Positions 17,193 to 28,925 are shown, counted from the first letter of the stretch. The stretch is DNA of 64,000 nucleotides from CAWGMT01 sp963823675 (GCA_963823675.1 CAWGMT010000008.1:806001-870000), one strand, 5' to 3'. The notes: a model not told the origin generated them from the sequence alone. A program made the numbers and translations.

Positions 17193-20100
17193 CTACCGGG
17201 GCCTTTCGAGCGTTTCGAGCAGGAAGAGGATTTCGGCAGCCATCTTGTAGTCCAAATCCGACGCGTCGGCGAGGGTGCGGTCGCGGCTGCCGGCGACGAT
17301 GGCTTGGAGGCCGTGGATGAAAGGAAGGAGCCACGCGGCGGCGGGATTGGCGGCCAGTTCCGCGAGAAGCGACGCGGCGGCCGGGTCGCCAGCGAGGAGG
17401 TGCTGGGTCACGGCGAGGCAGATCCTGCCATCGGGGAAGTGATTCTCGCCGCCGTCGCGGCGGTAGGCGAGGTAGCAGGCGATGACCTTACGCTGCGCCC
17501 CGCGGCGGCGGTGGGGTTTCCGGTGGCCGTCTCGATATCGGCGAGGATGCTCCAAGGGGTCCACGGCTGGGACGCATGGCCGAACTGCGCCATGCATTTG
17601 ATCGCCAGCAGGATTTCCTGCCGCGCTTCATCGAAGCGACCGAGCTTCCGCAGTGTGTTTGCGAGGTTGTTTCGCACCGCACCTTCCTTCGCCGGATCCC
17701 GCCCTTCGACATAGTTATCCGCTGCTTTCCGGTAAAAGGCGACCGCTTCCTCCGGGCGGTTGAGGATGTCGTCATAAAGGAGCCCCAGTTGATTCAGCGT
17801 GCTCGCCTGTCCGGCGAGATCTCCAAGCCGCACCTTGATCGCGAGCGATCTCCGGTAGGCATCGTCCGCCTCGTCCGGCTGTCCCGCCGCCTGATACGCC
17901 ATGCCCGTCTGATGCCAGATTGCGGCGATGGAGCCCGGTTCGTCCAGCCGCGTGAACCGATCGCGCGCCTCTTCGTAAGCCTTGAGCGCCTCCGGGTAGC
18001 GGCGCTGGAAGATGCGGACGGTCCCAAGCTGCCCTTTTCCGACGGCCACCTGCCGGTCGTCCTCGAGTTTCTCTGCGCGGCGAATGTTCTCTTCGTAGGC
18101 GGTAGCTGCCTCGTCGAGCCGCCCCAAATTGCGAAGACAGTCGCCCCGTTCCGCCAAGCAGACGGATGCCATCCGCTCCGCGGCCCGACTTGGCCGATCT
18201 CGGTTAACGGCTTCGAAACGATTCCGCGCGTCGTCCAGTAGGGGCAAGGACTGTTCCGATCCACCGCCGGTCCCCAAAAGGCGGGCCAGCAGCCAACAAA
18301 CATACGCCAAGTCGTAATCGGCATCGGGATAGGCCTGGTCGCCGGCCGCCCGGCGCGCTCGAGTAACTGCTGCGCGCCGTTGAACGCCTCGCGCAAGCGG
18401 CCACCGGCAAGCTGCTGCTCGATCTGGGTCCGATGCGCCTGAAACCGCGCGTGATTCCACGTCTCGCCCAGCGCGGACGCCGCGGCATCGCGCACTTTTC
18501 CCACGCGCTCGAGTAAGCGCGGCTTGCCGGCCCATTGCAGCAACCCGTAGAGCGAAGTGGCCAGATCGATCGTCGCCTCGGCATTCGCCGCGCGCTCAAC
18601 CTGCTCGAGCAGCGCAAAGAGGTTCGGCAGCTCCAGCGCCGTGAGCGCCGCCGCGATTTCGGCGTTCTGGTAGCTTTGCTGGTACAGGTACTCAAGATAC
18701 ACCTTCATCGCCTGGCCCCAGCGGGTGGTCAGTGTGTCCCGTTGCGCGGCATCCAGCTTCCCGCGCAGGAAGGGGCAGAGCGCGGGATTGAGCGTGAGGT
18801 GGTTGTAGGGATTGGGCGTCGCCAGGCCCGTCTCGATCAACTCGCCGGCCAGTGAGCCCATGTCCTCCTCTTCCCACTGCATCATGTGGCGAAGCATGTC
18901 CAGATCCACGCCGCCGTGGAACACGCCGAGTACGCTCGCCTTGTCCCGATTCGCGGCGGACATGCGGCGGAGAGAAAGCTCGACGCTGGCGAAGAGTGAT
19001 TGCTCCCGGCTGCCTGGGAACTTCTTTTCCATGGCGGCCATCAGCTCGACGAGCGCTTCGCGGGTGGCATCGACGCCCTGGCTCCGCAGCGACGGGGCCA
19101 GCAGGGCGAGCGTGCGGGCGTGGCCGTGGACGGCATCGACGAGTGCCTCGATCGACTCGCGCGGCATCGAGCGTCGCGCCCGCCCCGGCGCCTTCGTCGG
19201 CGTTGAGCGCTCGCTCGACGAGCTTCACGGCGTCGTCGCGATCGAGCCGGTGCAACTCACGGCGGTGGCGGGCGGCGTCGAACGGCGCGGGGAGCGCCTC
19301 GCGGCTGGTGAAGACGATGCGCGTGTCGCCCACCTTCAGCAGGCGCTCGCAGACGGCGAGGATGGCCTTCAACTCCCGGCTCGCCTCCGCGGAGAGTGCC
19401 TCGGGCGTTTCGAGGTAGGGCGGCAGGAGGATGCTCTCCATGTTGTTCGACCACGAGCAGCGTGGCTTGCTCGGTGAGGACCTGCTCGATCGGGTGAATG
19501 GCCTACTCCAGATCGTCGAACGCGGCGACGGAGTAACCCTTCATTAGCTGCCCACCGATGGCATCGAGCACGGCGGCGGCGTGGCTGTCAATCTCGACCG
19601 AGACAAAGGCCGCGCGACGAACCTGGTGCGAGCGGACCATCCAGCGGGCTGACTCGGCGGCGAGCGTGGTCTTGCCCTCGCCGCCCTGGCCGCGGACCAC
19701 TGCATAGTGCTCGTGACGCAGTAGGCGCTCGAGTGCGAGGAGCTCGCGGCTGCGGCCGACGAAGGTCGTCGCCGGCTCCGGGGGCAACGCGCCGAGACGA
19801 TTTCGCAGCGCGGTCCTCAAGTCGGCCAGCGTTTGCGGCGCGGGCGTGGCCCGGAAGAGTTGCGGGTCGTCTTTTTCCTGGAAGAGCACCGGCACGAACC
19901 AATCGTCGAGTTTCAGCTCCCCCGCGCCGAAGATGCGGCCGCGGGATTTGTCGTGATTGAGCTTGCGCTGGCCTTCGAGCATGGCATCGCCGACGCGCGC
20001 ACCGCGGGCAAGCGCGGCGTAAAAGGCCTGGACGAAGCGGCGCGCAGTCTCGACAAGGACGCTGTGGCTCATCGCCACCACGGATGCCACACCGACCTTC

Positions 20101-21564
20101 AGCAACCCGGAGGCGACGGACTCGGACGCCTGCTCGGCCGTGGCCGTCTGGCAGGCTTCGAGGAAGACGAGTGGGATGCGGTGCTCGTGAAGCAGCGGGC
20201 CGAGCTCGTCGGTAAGGATGGTGAAGTGGCGGCGCATGGCGAGCTTGCCGGTGTCCTCCGGATGCTCGAAGCAAAGCCCGCCGAGCCCGGCCCGGCGGTC
20301 AAAGACGCCGTGGCCATCGAAGTGGACGACGTGGTAGGGCCTGGCTGCGCGGGTCGCGCGGTCGAGTTCCGCGCGCATGGCCGGCAGCGTGGGCGGGCTC
20401 AGCACATGGATGTGTACCAGGCCGCCGAGTGCTTCCATCGCTTCGACAAGGGGCAGCGCACTGGCGCGATGATCGATGTAGCCGCAGGCTTCGTCCTCGG
20501 GGCGTGCGGTGACGAGCAGGATGCGGATGGGCGCGGCGACCGCGGACAGCTTGAGATCGTCACGGGTGTTGGGTAGGCGGCGCCGGACGCGCGTAGGCTT
20601 GTCTCCTTGAAACAGGAATCCTTTTCCATCGTGCAGCAATTCCCACGGCAGGCCGAGCAGGACCGTGGCGGCTTCGCACGCCGCTTCAACGTCCGTTGCG
20701 GGCGCATCGGCGTCTGTTGTCGCATCGACAAGGACGGAAAATCGCCGCCCGGCCTGGCCGTCGATTCGGTTCCACGCTTTCATGACGTCCCCGGTGTACG
20801 CCGCGGGCAGGGCCGCGGCGTGCAGAAGCTGTCCCCACTTCACGAGGTTGTCCTCGACCTTGCGCGCGCGATCCCGGAAGTATTCGCTGGGCCAGATTGC
20901 GTATTTTTCCAGGTACCAGCGGAGTTCCTCCGCCTCGATCGGCCCGAGTGGGGCCACGAGCCGCCAGCGATTCTTGCTGTGGATGTGAGCCTGGCCGGGC
21001 GTGGCCGGTTCATAAACGAGCCGGGCACGGGCCGAAGCTGCGCCTCACGCCATCCTTCTCTTCAAACCTCAAGTCGGTGAGCTCGAGAACGAGATCCTCG
21101 AGCGGAGTGGCCGCCGGCTGCGGACTCGGAGGAATATCGCCGGGTTTCCGCCGCCCCAGCGCGACGAGAATCGAATGCACGGCCGCCTCGGCGCCGCCTG
21201 CGGCGCTGCTGACGGGTATGTAAGTCGGCTCCCCGCCAAGGATCCGTTCGAGAACGCCGAGCCTGGCGCCATCGAGTGACAGCGGAATGACCGGGAATTT
21301 GTCCTTGCGCTTCTTCCGCACCTTGATGGCGTGGTGGATCTCGGTGCCAACCCATTTTGACTGAAGCGCAGACGGACTGACCACGACGGCAAAGGCCGCG
21401 GCCTCGTCAATCGCCTTTTTGATATCGGGCGCCAGCCGGCCGCCCGGCAGCAAGTCGCGCGAGTCGATCCATACGCTCACGCCCTGGTCGCCGAGCGTCC
21501 GCTGAAGCTCGCGCACGAACCCATCATCCTGCGTGCTATGGGAGATGAAGAGGTCGTGCTTCAT
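17193..21564 (-). CDS. TIR-CHAT-STAND NTPase-TPR protein, broken by several frameshifts
   Basis: Read across five one-base frame changes and one in-frame TAG, the minus strand encodes about 1450 residues. Order: a TIR domain (MKHDLFISHSTQDDGFV, VSVWIDSRDLLPGG, with the Glu in WVGTEIHHAI); a linker and conserved region (APLGPIEAEELRWYLEKYAI); a CHAT caspase-like protease with catalytic His in VVHFDGHG and Cys in VFLEACQTA; a STAND NTPase (FVGRSRELLAL, Walker A GQGGEGKTTLA, Walker B ATLLVV then NMES); then at least five TPRs (ALKAYEEARDRFTRLDE and similar). Frame breaks lie near 21030, 19450, 19180, 18355 and 17505; the TAG is at 19503-19505, where CAG would restore LEQAIHPIEQ. The start has GGAG eight bases before ATG 21564. 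This architecture is that of an NLR-like sensor with two effector domains. It may be one gene damaged by sequencing error, or a real pseudogene. Confidence 0.75.
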
Positions 21565-21622
21565 GGACCAGCTCCGATTGGTTGGTGCTCCAGCCCTTCC
21601 TCGCTCTTCGCCGGGGTGTTCT

Positions 21623-21723
21623 AAATCGCCTTGCACAATTCCGGGAGGGCGAGCCTCCCGGGGAGCCATTCTCCAAGGCGGCTCGGGCGGAGCCTCGCCC
21701 TCCCAGGATCACGCAAGCCCATT
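21623..21723. repeat. Dispersed ~100-bp repeat, copy A
   Basis: About 90% identical, in inverted orientation, to 31002-31101. It contains GGGAGGGCGAGCCTCCCGG and GGCGGAGCCTCGCCCTCCC blocks that can pair. It lies just upstream of the TIR-CHAT gene start. Confidence 0.85.
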
Positions 21724-21796
21724 TAGACTGGTTCGATCTCCGATTCATTGAACCACACCCTCAGAGCGTGGGAACGAGTTTCTCCGCCATGGAAGC

Positions 21797-22744
21797 TTAC
21801 AAGTCACCGGCGACATCCTCCGCCCGACGGCGCAGCCAGAGCCGGACGTAATGCCGGCGCTGGGCGGGCTCGGCGTGGTCTTCAAACGCAGTGCGGTTGT
21901 GCAGGAGCCAGCGGTTGTTGATCCACAGCATGTCGCCGGGGCGAAGCATGAACTCCACGCGCAGGTCGCCGCGGCTGAGCGTGGCGTCGAGTGTATCGAG
22001 TGCCCGCACCTGATCGTCGGTCAAGGGCACACCCGCCTTGTCATGGCCGGCCTCGATCCAGGTGCGGAGATAGCGATAGACGATCTCGTCGCCGCGCCGC
22101 GCGAGTACGGGCCGTTGCGCCGTGGGCGCTTCACCGGGTCTCACACCGCCGCGGCGATCGACGTGAAACGGTTGCGCGAGCACCTCGATCGCCGCCGGAT
22201 CCGCCTGCGCCAGGTCCGCGGCGGCCGAATAGCCGCTCACGAGCTGGCTCAGACCGCCCGACTTCGCGGTCCGCACGCAGAGCAGCCCGACATAATCGAC
22301 GACGTCATCCTCGAAGGATGCGTCGGTGTGAAAAGTACTCTCGTAGTTGGTGACCGAGAACCGCGCCCCTTGGTTCAGCGATTGGCCCGTGTCGCGCACA
22401 TCGTAGAGCCGCGATCCCGCCACGTTCTGCGTCACCGGCTCGCCCAGGACCTGGCCGACGGCCCAGTAGAGGGCAAGCTGGATTTCGAGCGAAAGGTGCT
22501 CTTCTGACGGTAGATGTACGATCGCGAACCCGCGCCCGTTTTCGAGCGCGTCGGCCACTGCCGCCAATCCGCCCGACCAGGCAAGCCGATCGCTATCGGC
22601 GAGCCGCGTCTCAACCAGCGGCACCGGCCCGCTCGCGATCGTTCGGGCCAGGTCGAAGATCGCTCCGGCGTTGCGCGGGTGAAGTGGGCAGCGCCAGGAT
22701 GACTCCCGCCCGGCATCGGCCGCAAGCCACGCCCGTGCCTTCAT
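21797..22744 (-). CDS. TauD/TfdA-family Fe(II)/2-oxoglutarate dioxygenase
   Basis: A non-heme iron oxygenase of about 315 residues that couples 2-oxoglutarate oxidation to hydroxylation of a small molecule. The facial triad is visible: TFHTDASFEDD (H-x-D) and, near the end, LLHNRTAFED with the distal His, followed by the 2-oxoglutarate-binding Arg in RRHYVRLWLRRR. MLRPGDMLWINN just before is also typical of the family. The start is uncertain: ATG 22744 (MKARAWLAADAG) was chosen because the sequence before it looks non-coding, but the frame is open to 23059 and ATG 22813 is possible. The substrate is not clear; family members work on taurine, gamma-butyrobetaine or non-ribosomal products. Confidence 0.78.
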   Translation of the reverse strand: MKARAWLAADAGRESSWRCPLHPRNAGAIFDLARTIASGPVPLVETRLADSDRLAWSGGLAAVADALENGRGFAIVHLPSEEHLSLEIQLALYWAVGQVLGEPVTQNVAGSRLYDVRDTGQSLNQGARFSVTNYESTFHTDASFEDDVVDYVGLLCVRTAKSGGLSQLVSGYSAAADLAQADPAAIEVLAQPFHVDRRGGVRPGEAPTAQRPVLARRGDEIVYRYLRTWIEAGHDKAGVPLTDDQVRALDTLDATLSRGDLRVEFMLRPGDMLWINNRWLLHNRTAFEDHAEPAQRRHYVRLWLRRRAEDVAGDL

Positions 22745-24037
22745 GGTCTCCGCATGCCGCAGCCACGGCGCCTTTGGGCCCACAATTCGACCTCCGATCC
22801 GCAAGAAAAGCATTCCGTTCCCGATGTCGATATTCTGGCACGGTTCAATTTCAGAATCTTCGGAGGTGACAAGACCTGGGTGGTTGGGGTCGAGCTGACG
22901 CCAGCCGACGAGCCCCCAGCGCGCAAGCCTCGGAGCTGCCGCGCCGCCCGTTGGGCGTTCAACCCTGGCCCGCCCCTGCGGCGTGCCCTCCTTTTGAATC
23001 TTACCGAAATTCTCGCGCAGATCCGTCGCGGATTCAATGCCTTGCGTTATCCGGCGCAACTTTGGTTATCATCTTCTGCTCTTTGGTTTCAGAAGATTCT
23101 TGAACCACTGAAGAAACTGAACCACACGGAAGGGGAGCAAGCTTGCGACAGCACCCCTGGCCTTTGGGTGACCGACCGTTCCCCATAAGGCGACCGGCGG
23201 GTCGTAGCTCACCCGAGGATCGATCGGGCCCGAGCGAGCGCATCGAAACCGGAATCGAGGAGATCGGACACACTAAACCGATTGGTCAGCGAGGGACGCT
23301 GGCCGAGGCCAGCGAGTGTCACCACCCGTCCCCTCGCTGGCGCGTCGGGTTGGTATGGGCAGGAGCCGTGCGCTGGGAGTTTGTATCCTTTGAAGAATCT
23401 AAACCTCTCAGATCGTGTCTGCGTGAACGACGAAACTATCGCGTGAACCTGAACGAGTTGAGGAACTTCCGCGCGGAGGCCCCTCAGACCGCCGCCTGCG
23501 AACCCGCCACCGACAGGGTGTAGAGTCGTCGGCCGGCAACAACTGATCGTGCGAGCACGACACTCGACGAGGAGAAAGCGGACGTGACACGAAATTCACA
23601 CGCGGGGAAGTCACTTACACCAGCGGCGAATCGTCCGGGCGACCGAGATTTGATGCGGATTTCGCCGGAACCTGACGCGTGGTTCAAACATCATTGCGAA
23701 ACGACTTGCGGCAAAGCAGCCGGAAGTTCAACGTGGGTGCCTGGCGAGCCGGAAAGTCACGGGTCGGTACTTCTGTGCACTTTCTGCACCCACCTCTGGA
23801 AGTCTTGACAATAAACCTTGCGGAACAATCGGCCTCTGACTTGAGAAAAAAGAAAAAAAACTTGGCGATCGGCGTTGCTCGGCCAAACGGCGTGTAGACT
23901 TGAGTCGAAAGCCAGGTTTTTGGGACAGCATCTTGGACGTATCGGCACCACGTTCGGCATTCCGCTTGCGATACAACATTCGATGAAGCCCGACGGGTCC
24001 GCTCGGGCGTGTCATGTACCTGGCAAGGAGATGCAAG
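22745..24037. other. Long stretch without a convincing gene
   Basis: About 1.3 kb between the dioxygenase and the amidase. It contains one copy of the CCCTCGCTGGCGCGTCGGGT repeat (23331-23350) and a TTGACA at 23805 without a matching -10. Small frames up to 151 codons on either strand look like chance. A run of A/G at 23846-23860 (AAAAAAGAAAAAAAAC) is unusual for this GC-rich DNA. Confidence 0.4.
23331..23350. repeat. CCCTCGCTGGCGCGTCGGGT repeat, single copy
   Basis: The same 20 bases occur at 62513-62532 and, inverted, at 62449-62468. A partial inverted piece precedes it at 23287-23296, so this may be an eroded pair. Confidence 0.75.
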
Positions 24038-25168
24038 ATGGCCCTGCGAAAGTTGGCCGGGATCGCGCTGCGCCCGCGGAGGCTCGTGCTGCTCGCGGCA
24101 TCGGTGATCGTGGCCCAGACAACGATCGGTTGCAGCCACAACCGAACGTCCTATCGTCCCATTTACGCCGCACCGGCGGCGGTTCCCGTTGCCGCGCCAC
24201 CGTGCAATGGATGCGGCCCAAACGCCGCGATTGCCCCCGTGGAGCCGGATGGTGCCCCGAGCAGCTCGGTCCCATTGCTGCCTGAGGCGCCCGGCGAAGC
24301 CAATGTACCTCCCGCGTCGGGACCAGTTCCAGCGGGAAACGGATCGACCCGCAGCTCGACCGTGGAGACTCCTCCCAAAGCGAGAATCGGCAGTGAACCC
24401 GAGTACGACCCGCTGCCGCCGGCACCGGGCGGCGGCAACGGCCGAAGCTCGTCGTCAAAACCGGCAAATTCCGGCTCGGGGCCGTCATTGCTTGGTCCCA
24501 ATGGATCTCCCTCGGCGCGAAATGGCGATGGCGATGATGACGGACAGAGTGCGGCCGCCAACCAGAAGCTGGTTCGCCGCGCCAGTCTCACCGAACGGCT
24601 GCGTCCCTTTGTCGATGAGACCGGTGCCAAGGAGATCGCCTACCCCACCAAGGCCGACCGGCCCTGGAAGTACATCGTGTTACACCATAGCGCGGCGCCA
24701 GAAGGAGGCTACGACCAGATCGATCGCGAGCACCGCAAGATCCTGGGCTTCGACGGCTGCGGATACCACTTCGTGATCGGAAACGGCACGGGCAGCGGCG
24801 ATGGCCAGATCGAAGTCGCCATGCGCTGGGATAACCAGAAACAGGGCGTACACTGCCGGAACGCCAAGACCCACGACGCCGACGAGTACGGAATCGGGAT
24901 TTGCCTGGTGGGCGATTTTGACCAGCAGCCCCCGACACCCCGCCAAGTCGCCGCCGCCCAGGCTCTGATCGCCTATCTCAGCAAGCGCTACAATATCTCG
25001 TCGAATCGAGTCACGACTCATGCTCACCTGGCCGCGACGCCGACAGTGTGCCCCGGCAAGTACTTTCCCGCAGAGACCCTTGCCGCCGCCGCCAAGGAAG
25101 CGAACAGCCGGCGGGCCGTGCGCACGACGTGGACCAATTTGCCGGATTCCTCCAACCGGTCGAACTGA
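24038..25168 (+). CDS. N-acetylmuramoyl-L-alanine amidase (Amidase_2/PGRP), lipoprotein
   Basis: A 376-residue peptidoglycan hydrolase that should cleave the bond between N-acetylmuramate and L-alanine. ATG 24038 was chosen because AAGGAG lies eight bases before it. The N-terminus is a lipoprotein-like signal (LLAASVIVAQTTIGCS, Cys as the probable lipid site), followed by a 140-residue Pro/Gly/Ser-rich linker. The amidase domain starts near residue 200: YIVLHHSAAPEGG has the first zinc His, VHCRN follows, and THAHLAATPTVCPG has the second His and the Cys ligand. The protein would be anchored on the periplasmic side of the membrane and reach the wall by its linker. Confidence 0.88.
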   Translation: MALRKLAGIALRPRRLVLLAASVIVAQTTIGCSHNRTSYRPIYAAPAAVPVAAPPCNGCGPNAAIAPVEPDGAPSSSVPLLPEAPGEANVPPASGPVPAGNGSTRSSTVETPPKARIGSEPEYDPLPPAPGGGNGRSSSSKPANSGSGPSLLGPNGSPSARNGDGDDDGQSAAANQKLVRRASLTERLRPFVDETGAKEIAYPTKADRPWKYIVLHHSAAPEGGYDQIDREHRKILGFDGCGYHFVIGNGTGSGDGQIEVAMRWDNQKQGVHCRNAKTHDADEYGIGICLVGDFDQQPPTPRQVAAAQALIAYLSKRYNISSNRVTTHAHLAATPTVCPGKYFPAETLAAAAKEANSRRAVRTTWTNLPDSSNRSN

Positions 25169-25195
25169 GTGGAGACCCACGATACGCTTGCGGTA

Positions 25196-25217
25196 GGTCA
25201 GGCTGGAAAGCCTGACC
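25196..25217. terminator. Palindromic hairpin after the amidase gene
   Basis: GGTCAGGCT-GGAA-AGCCTGACC is a perfect 9-bp stem 28 bp after the amidase stop. No U-run follows, and the sequence is like dispersed planctomycete repeats, so it may serve both as a transcript end and as a repeat. Confidence 0.45.
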
Positions 25218-25322
25218 GACAACTGTCCGATAGCTTCCGCCGGTTTACCCCTCGTCGAAATGTGACCGCTGACCCGAATTTGGCTGGGGGTTAGCCTTCT
25301 CGATCCATTTCACGGCCAATCG

Positions 25323-25365
25323 ACCCGCAAGGATGCGGGTTGACGGCATCACGCGGAGCGTGATG
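25323..25365. repeat. Two adjacent small palindromes
   Basis: ACCCGCA-AGGA-TGCGGGT (25323-25340) and CATCACGC-GGA-GCGTGATG (25347-25365) lie in the gap between the convergent amidase and nudix genes. Their form is that of repetitive extragenic palindromes. Confidence 0.6.
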
Positions 25366-25388
25366 ACTACAACAAGGCCGCGGTTGGC

Positions 25389-25985
25389 CTACCTCGCCTC
25401 CTGCGAGCGGCGCACGGCCTCGTGCAGCAAGGCGATGACGCTGAGCGAGTCCGTGATCTCTCCCCGTTTCAGCATCGACCACGCTTCCCGCCACTCGAAG
25501 CTGCGGACCACGATCTTCTCGGTGCCTTCCGGCTCGTGCTCGCCCTGGGTAAGCCCGGTCGCCCGGAAGACGAACCCCAATTCATCGCTCACAGAATTGG
25601 AGAGGTGCACGGTCGCGACCAGCTCGAGATTGGCCGCGCGCAAGCCGGTCTCCTCGCGCAGCTCGCGCTGGGCCGTCGTTTCCGGCGGCTCCCCATTCGG
25701 GCCGCCTCCCTCGGGAATTTCCCAGGAGTAGGCGTGGAGCGGATAGCGGTACTGGCCGACCAGCCACACCCGGCCCTGTTCATCGACCGGCAAGACGCCG
25801 ACGGCGTTGTTCTTGAACTCGACGACCCCGTAGATGCCCGGCTCACCGTCCGGGCGGGTCACTTGATCCTCCCGGACGCGAATCCAGGCGTTCTCGTAGA
25901 CCAGGCGCGACGCCCGGGTGGTCCAGGGGTTCGCCCGGTCGGTCATTGATTGATCGTTTGGGGACGCGCTCATCCTCTCGATCAT
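25389..25985 (-). CDS. NUDIX hydrolase, ADP-ribose pyrophosphatase-like
   Basis: A 198-residue enzyme that hydrolyses a nucleoside diphosphate linked to another group, most likely ADP-ribose. The Nudix box is complete: G(x5)E(x7)RELREETGL. The sequence upstream (RPDGEPGIYGVVEFKNNAVGV) and VWLVGQYRYPL match the ADP-ribose pyrophosphatase branch. ATG 25985 overlaps the sucD stop (ATGA), so the gene is last in the succinyl-CoA synthetase operon; ATG 25973 is an alternative. Confidence 0.85.
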   Translation of the reverse strand: MIERMSASPNDQSMTDRANPWTTRASRLVYENAWIRVREDQVTRPDGEPGIYGVVEFKNNAVGVLPVDEQGRVWLVGQYRYPLHAYSWEIPEGGGPNGEPPETTAQRELREETGLRAANLELVATVHLSNSVSDELGFVFRATGLTQGEHEPEGTEKIVVRSFEWREAWSMLKRGEITDSLSVIALLHEAVRRSQEAR

Positions 25986-26863
25986 CCCTTGAGTGCGGCT
26001 GCGAGGGTGGCACCCATGTCGGCCGGGCTCTTGGCGACCTTGATGCCGGCTGCTTCGAGAGCGGCGATCTTGTCGGCGGCCTTGCCGGAGCCGCCCGAGA
26101 TGATCGCGCCGGCGTGGCCCATGCGCTTGCCGGGCGGTGCGGTCTGACCGGCGATGAACGCGGCCAGCGGCTTGGTGAACTTGCCGGCCGCCTTGAAGGC
26201 CGCAGCCTGCTCTTCGGCGTTGCCGCCGATCTCACCCATCAAGAGAACGCCGTCGGTATCGGGATCGGCTTGAAACAAGGCCAGCGCGTCGACGAAGTTC
26301 GTGCCGTTGACCGGGTCGCCGCCGATGCCGAGACACGTGCTCTGACCGATGCCGAGACTGGTGAGCTGCCAGACCCCTTCGTAAGTGAGCGTCCCGGACC
26401 GGCTGACGACTCCGATCCGGCCCGGCTTGTGAATGTAGCCCGGCATGATGCCGATCTTGCAGGCGCCCGGAGTGATGATGCCCGGACAGTTGGGCCCGAT
26501 CAGCAGGCAATCCGGCTGATGAGCCTTGAGATAGGCCGTCGCGCGGGCCATGTCGGCGACCGGAATGCCCTCGGTGATCGCGACGATCACCTTGATGCCC
26601 GCGTCGGCCGCCTCCATGATCGCGTCGGCCGCGAACGGCGGCGGCACGAAGATCATGGTAGCATTGGCCCCGGTGGCGGCGACGGCCTCGAAACAGGTGT
26701 CGAAAACGGGAACCCCGAGGGCCTCGGTCCCCCCACGCCCCGGAGTGGTCCCGCCCACCAGGTTGGTGCCATATTCCTGGCACTGCTGCGCGTGAAAGGC
26801 CCCGGCCTTGCCCGTGATGCCCTGACAGATCAGACGCGTGTTCTTATCGACCAAGATGCTCAC
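25982..26863 (-). CDS. sucD: Succinate-CoA ligase, alpha subunit
   Basis: The 293-residue alpha subunit carries the CoA site and the phosphohistidine of the TCA-cycle step that turns succinyl-CoA into succinate with ATP or GTP formation. The CoA-binding start is QGITGKAGAFHAQQC, and the catalytic His is in GKRMGHAGAIISGG. GIGGDPVNGT and PNCPGII are also conserved. The gene starts with GTG directly after the stop of the nucleotidyltransferase gene, and its ribosome-binding site GGAGGG lies in that gene's last codons. sucC is upstream in the same operon. Confidence 0.95.
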   Translation of the reverse strand: MSILVDKNTRLICQGITGKAGAFHAQQCQEYGTNLVGGTTPGRGGTEALGVPVFDTCFEAVAATGANATMIFVPPPFAADAIMEAADAGIKVIVAITEGIPVADMARATAYLKAHQPDCLLIGPNCPGIITPGACKIGIMPGYIHKPGRIGVVSRSGTLTYEGVWQLTSLGIGQSTCLGIGGDPVNGTNFVDALALFQADPDTDGVLLMGEIGGNAEEQAAAFKAAGKFTKPLAAFIAGQTAPPGKRMGHAGAIISGGSGKAADKIAALEAAGIKVAKSPADMGATLAAALKG

Positions 26864-27418
26864 TTAGTGACCCTCCGTTTCGATTGCTTTTACGAGCTTC
26901 CGATAAACCGGCCGTAGCGCTTTGGTGAGGTGCCGGGCAAATTCCCCCGTCAGGCGATTCTTACGGATCAAGCCGATGACATCAGCCAGGTCCTGGGCAC
27001 GCAGAATGTTTTCGCTGCCGCTTTTGAGCTTCATCTCGATCAAGTCAGGCAGGCTCACCGTCGTGATCCCATCGATTTCGATCGCGTGCCTGGGCGGGTT
27101 GGCGACCTGCTCCCGTGTAACGAGGTGGACGGGCACCTCGCCTCGCACAAACTCGCGGCGCTTTTTATCGTATTGAAACCCAGCCTCGACCAGCATGTCG
27201 GCCATGGGCTCCAGGGGTTGATCGAGGAATACGTCGATGTCTTCGGTCGCGCGCAGGTGGCCGTGCAGGACGACGGCGATACCGCCGATGATGACGCCGG
27301 GGATTTCAGCTTGCCGCATCAAGCGCGAAACCTCCCGGGCGATATCGAGGATCGATCCAGCTCGGTCCAAAAGACGCAATGCCTCATCGCGATGGGCTGG
27401 GGAAATTGTGCGGGGCAT
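26864..27418 (-). CDS. Nucleotidyltransferase-fold protein (AbiEii/MNT-like) inside the suc operon
   Basis: The 184-residue protein has a nucleotidyltransferase core: VIIGGIAVVLHGHLRATEDIDVFL, i.e. the GG..hG..R.T.DhD motif shared by MNT and AbiEii proteins, followed by VSLPDLIEMKLKSG and RAQDLADVIGLI, which fit the AbiEii C-terminal helices (often called DUF6036 or nucleotidyl transferase AbiEii). It stands between sucC (147 bp upstream) and sucD (no gap), so all are read together. ATG 27418 is chosen; a TTG at 27478 is possible. Whether it acts as an enzyme, an antitoxin or a toxin is open. Confidence 0.78.
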   Translation of the reverse strand: MPRTISPAHRDEALRLLDRAGSILDIAREVSRLMRQAEIPGVIIGGIAVVLHGHLRATEDIDVFLDQPLEPMADMLVEAGFQYDKKRREFVRGEVPVHLVTREQVANPPRHAIEIDGITTVSLPDLIEMKLKSGSENILRAQDLADVIGLIRKNRLTGEFARHLTKALRPVYRKLVKAIETEGH

Positions 27419-27565
27419 TTGTGGCAAGCGAGGGCTCCGGATTGTCGTCAAAACCGAGGGCCTCGAGGCGCGAGGCAACAGTTTTGCATCTTCGCCGCAA
27501 CCGTAACTCGCCCCATTGTATCTGTTCCCATGATTTCCTCGCGATTCCAGCCGCCTGGCGACCCG

Positions 27566-28816
<1,251 letters not shown>

Positions 28817-28925
28817 CGAACCAAGATCCTGGTTGGAGGTTTATCTACCGCGCGGCGTCGACCGTAAACACGGGCCCGCTCGCGTCCCGTTTTACCACGC
28901 TGACCTGGCTGATTCTAGCAGAAAC

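Noticed and set aside
23805..23833. TTGACA as promoter of the amidase gene
   Set aside because: No -10-like box lies 16-18 bp downstream.
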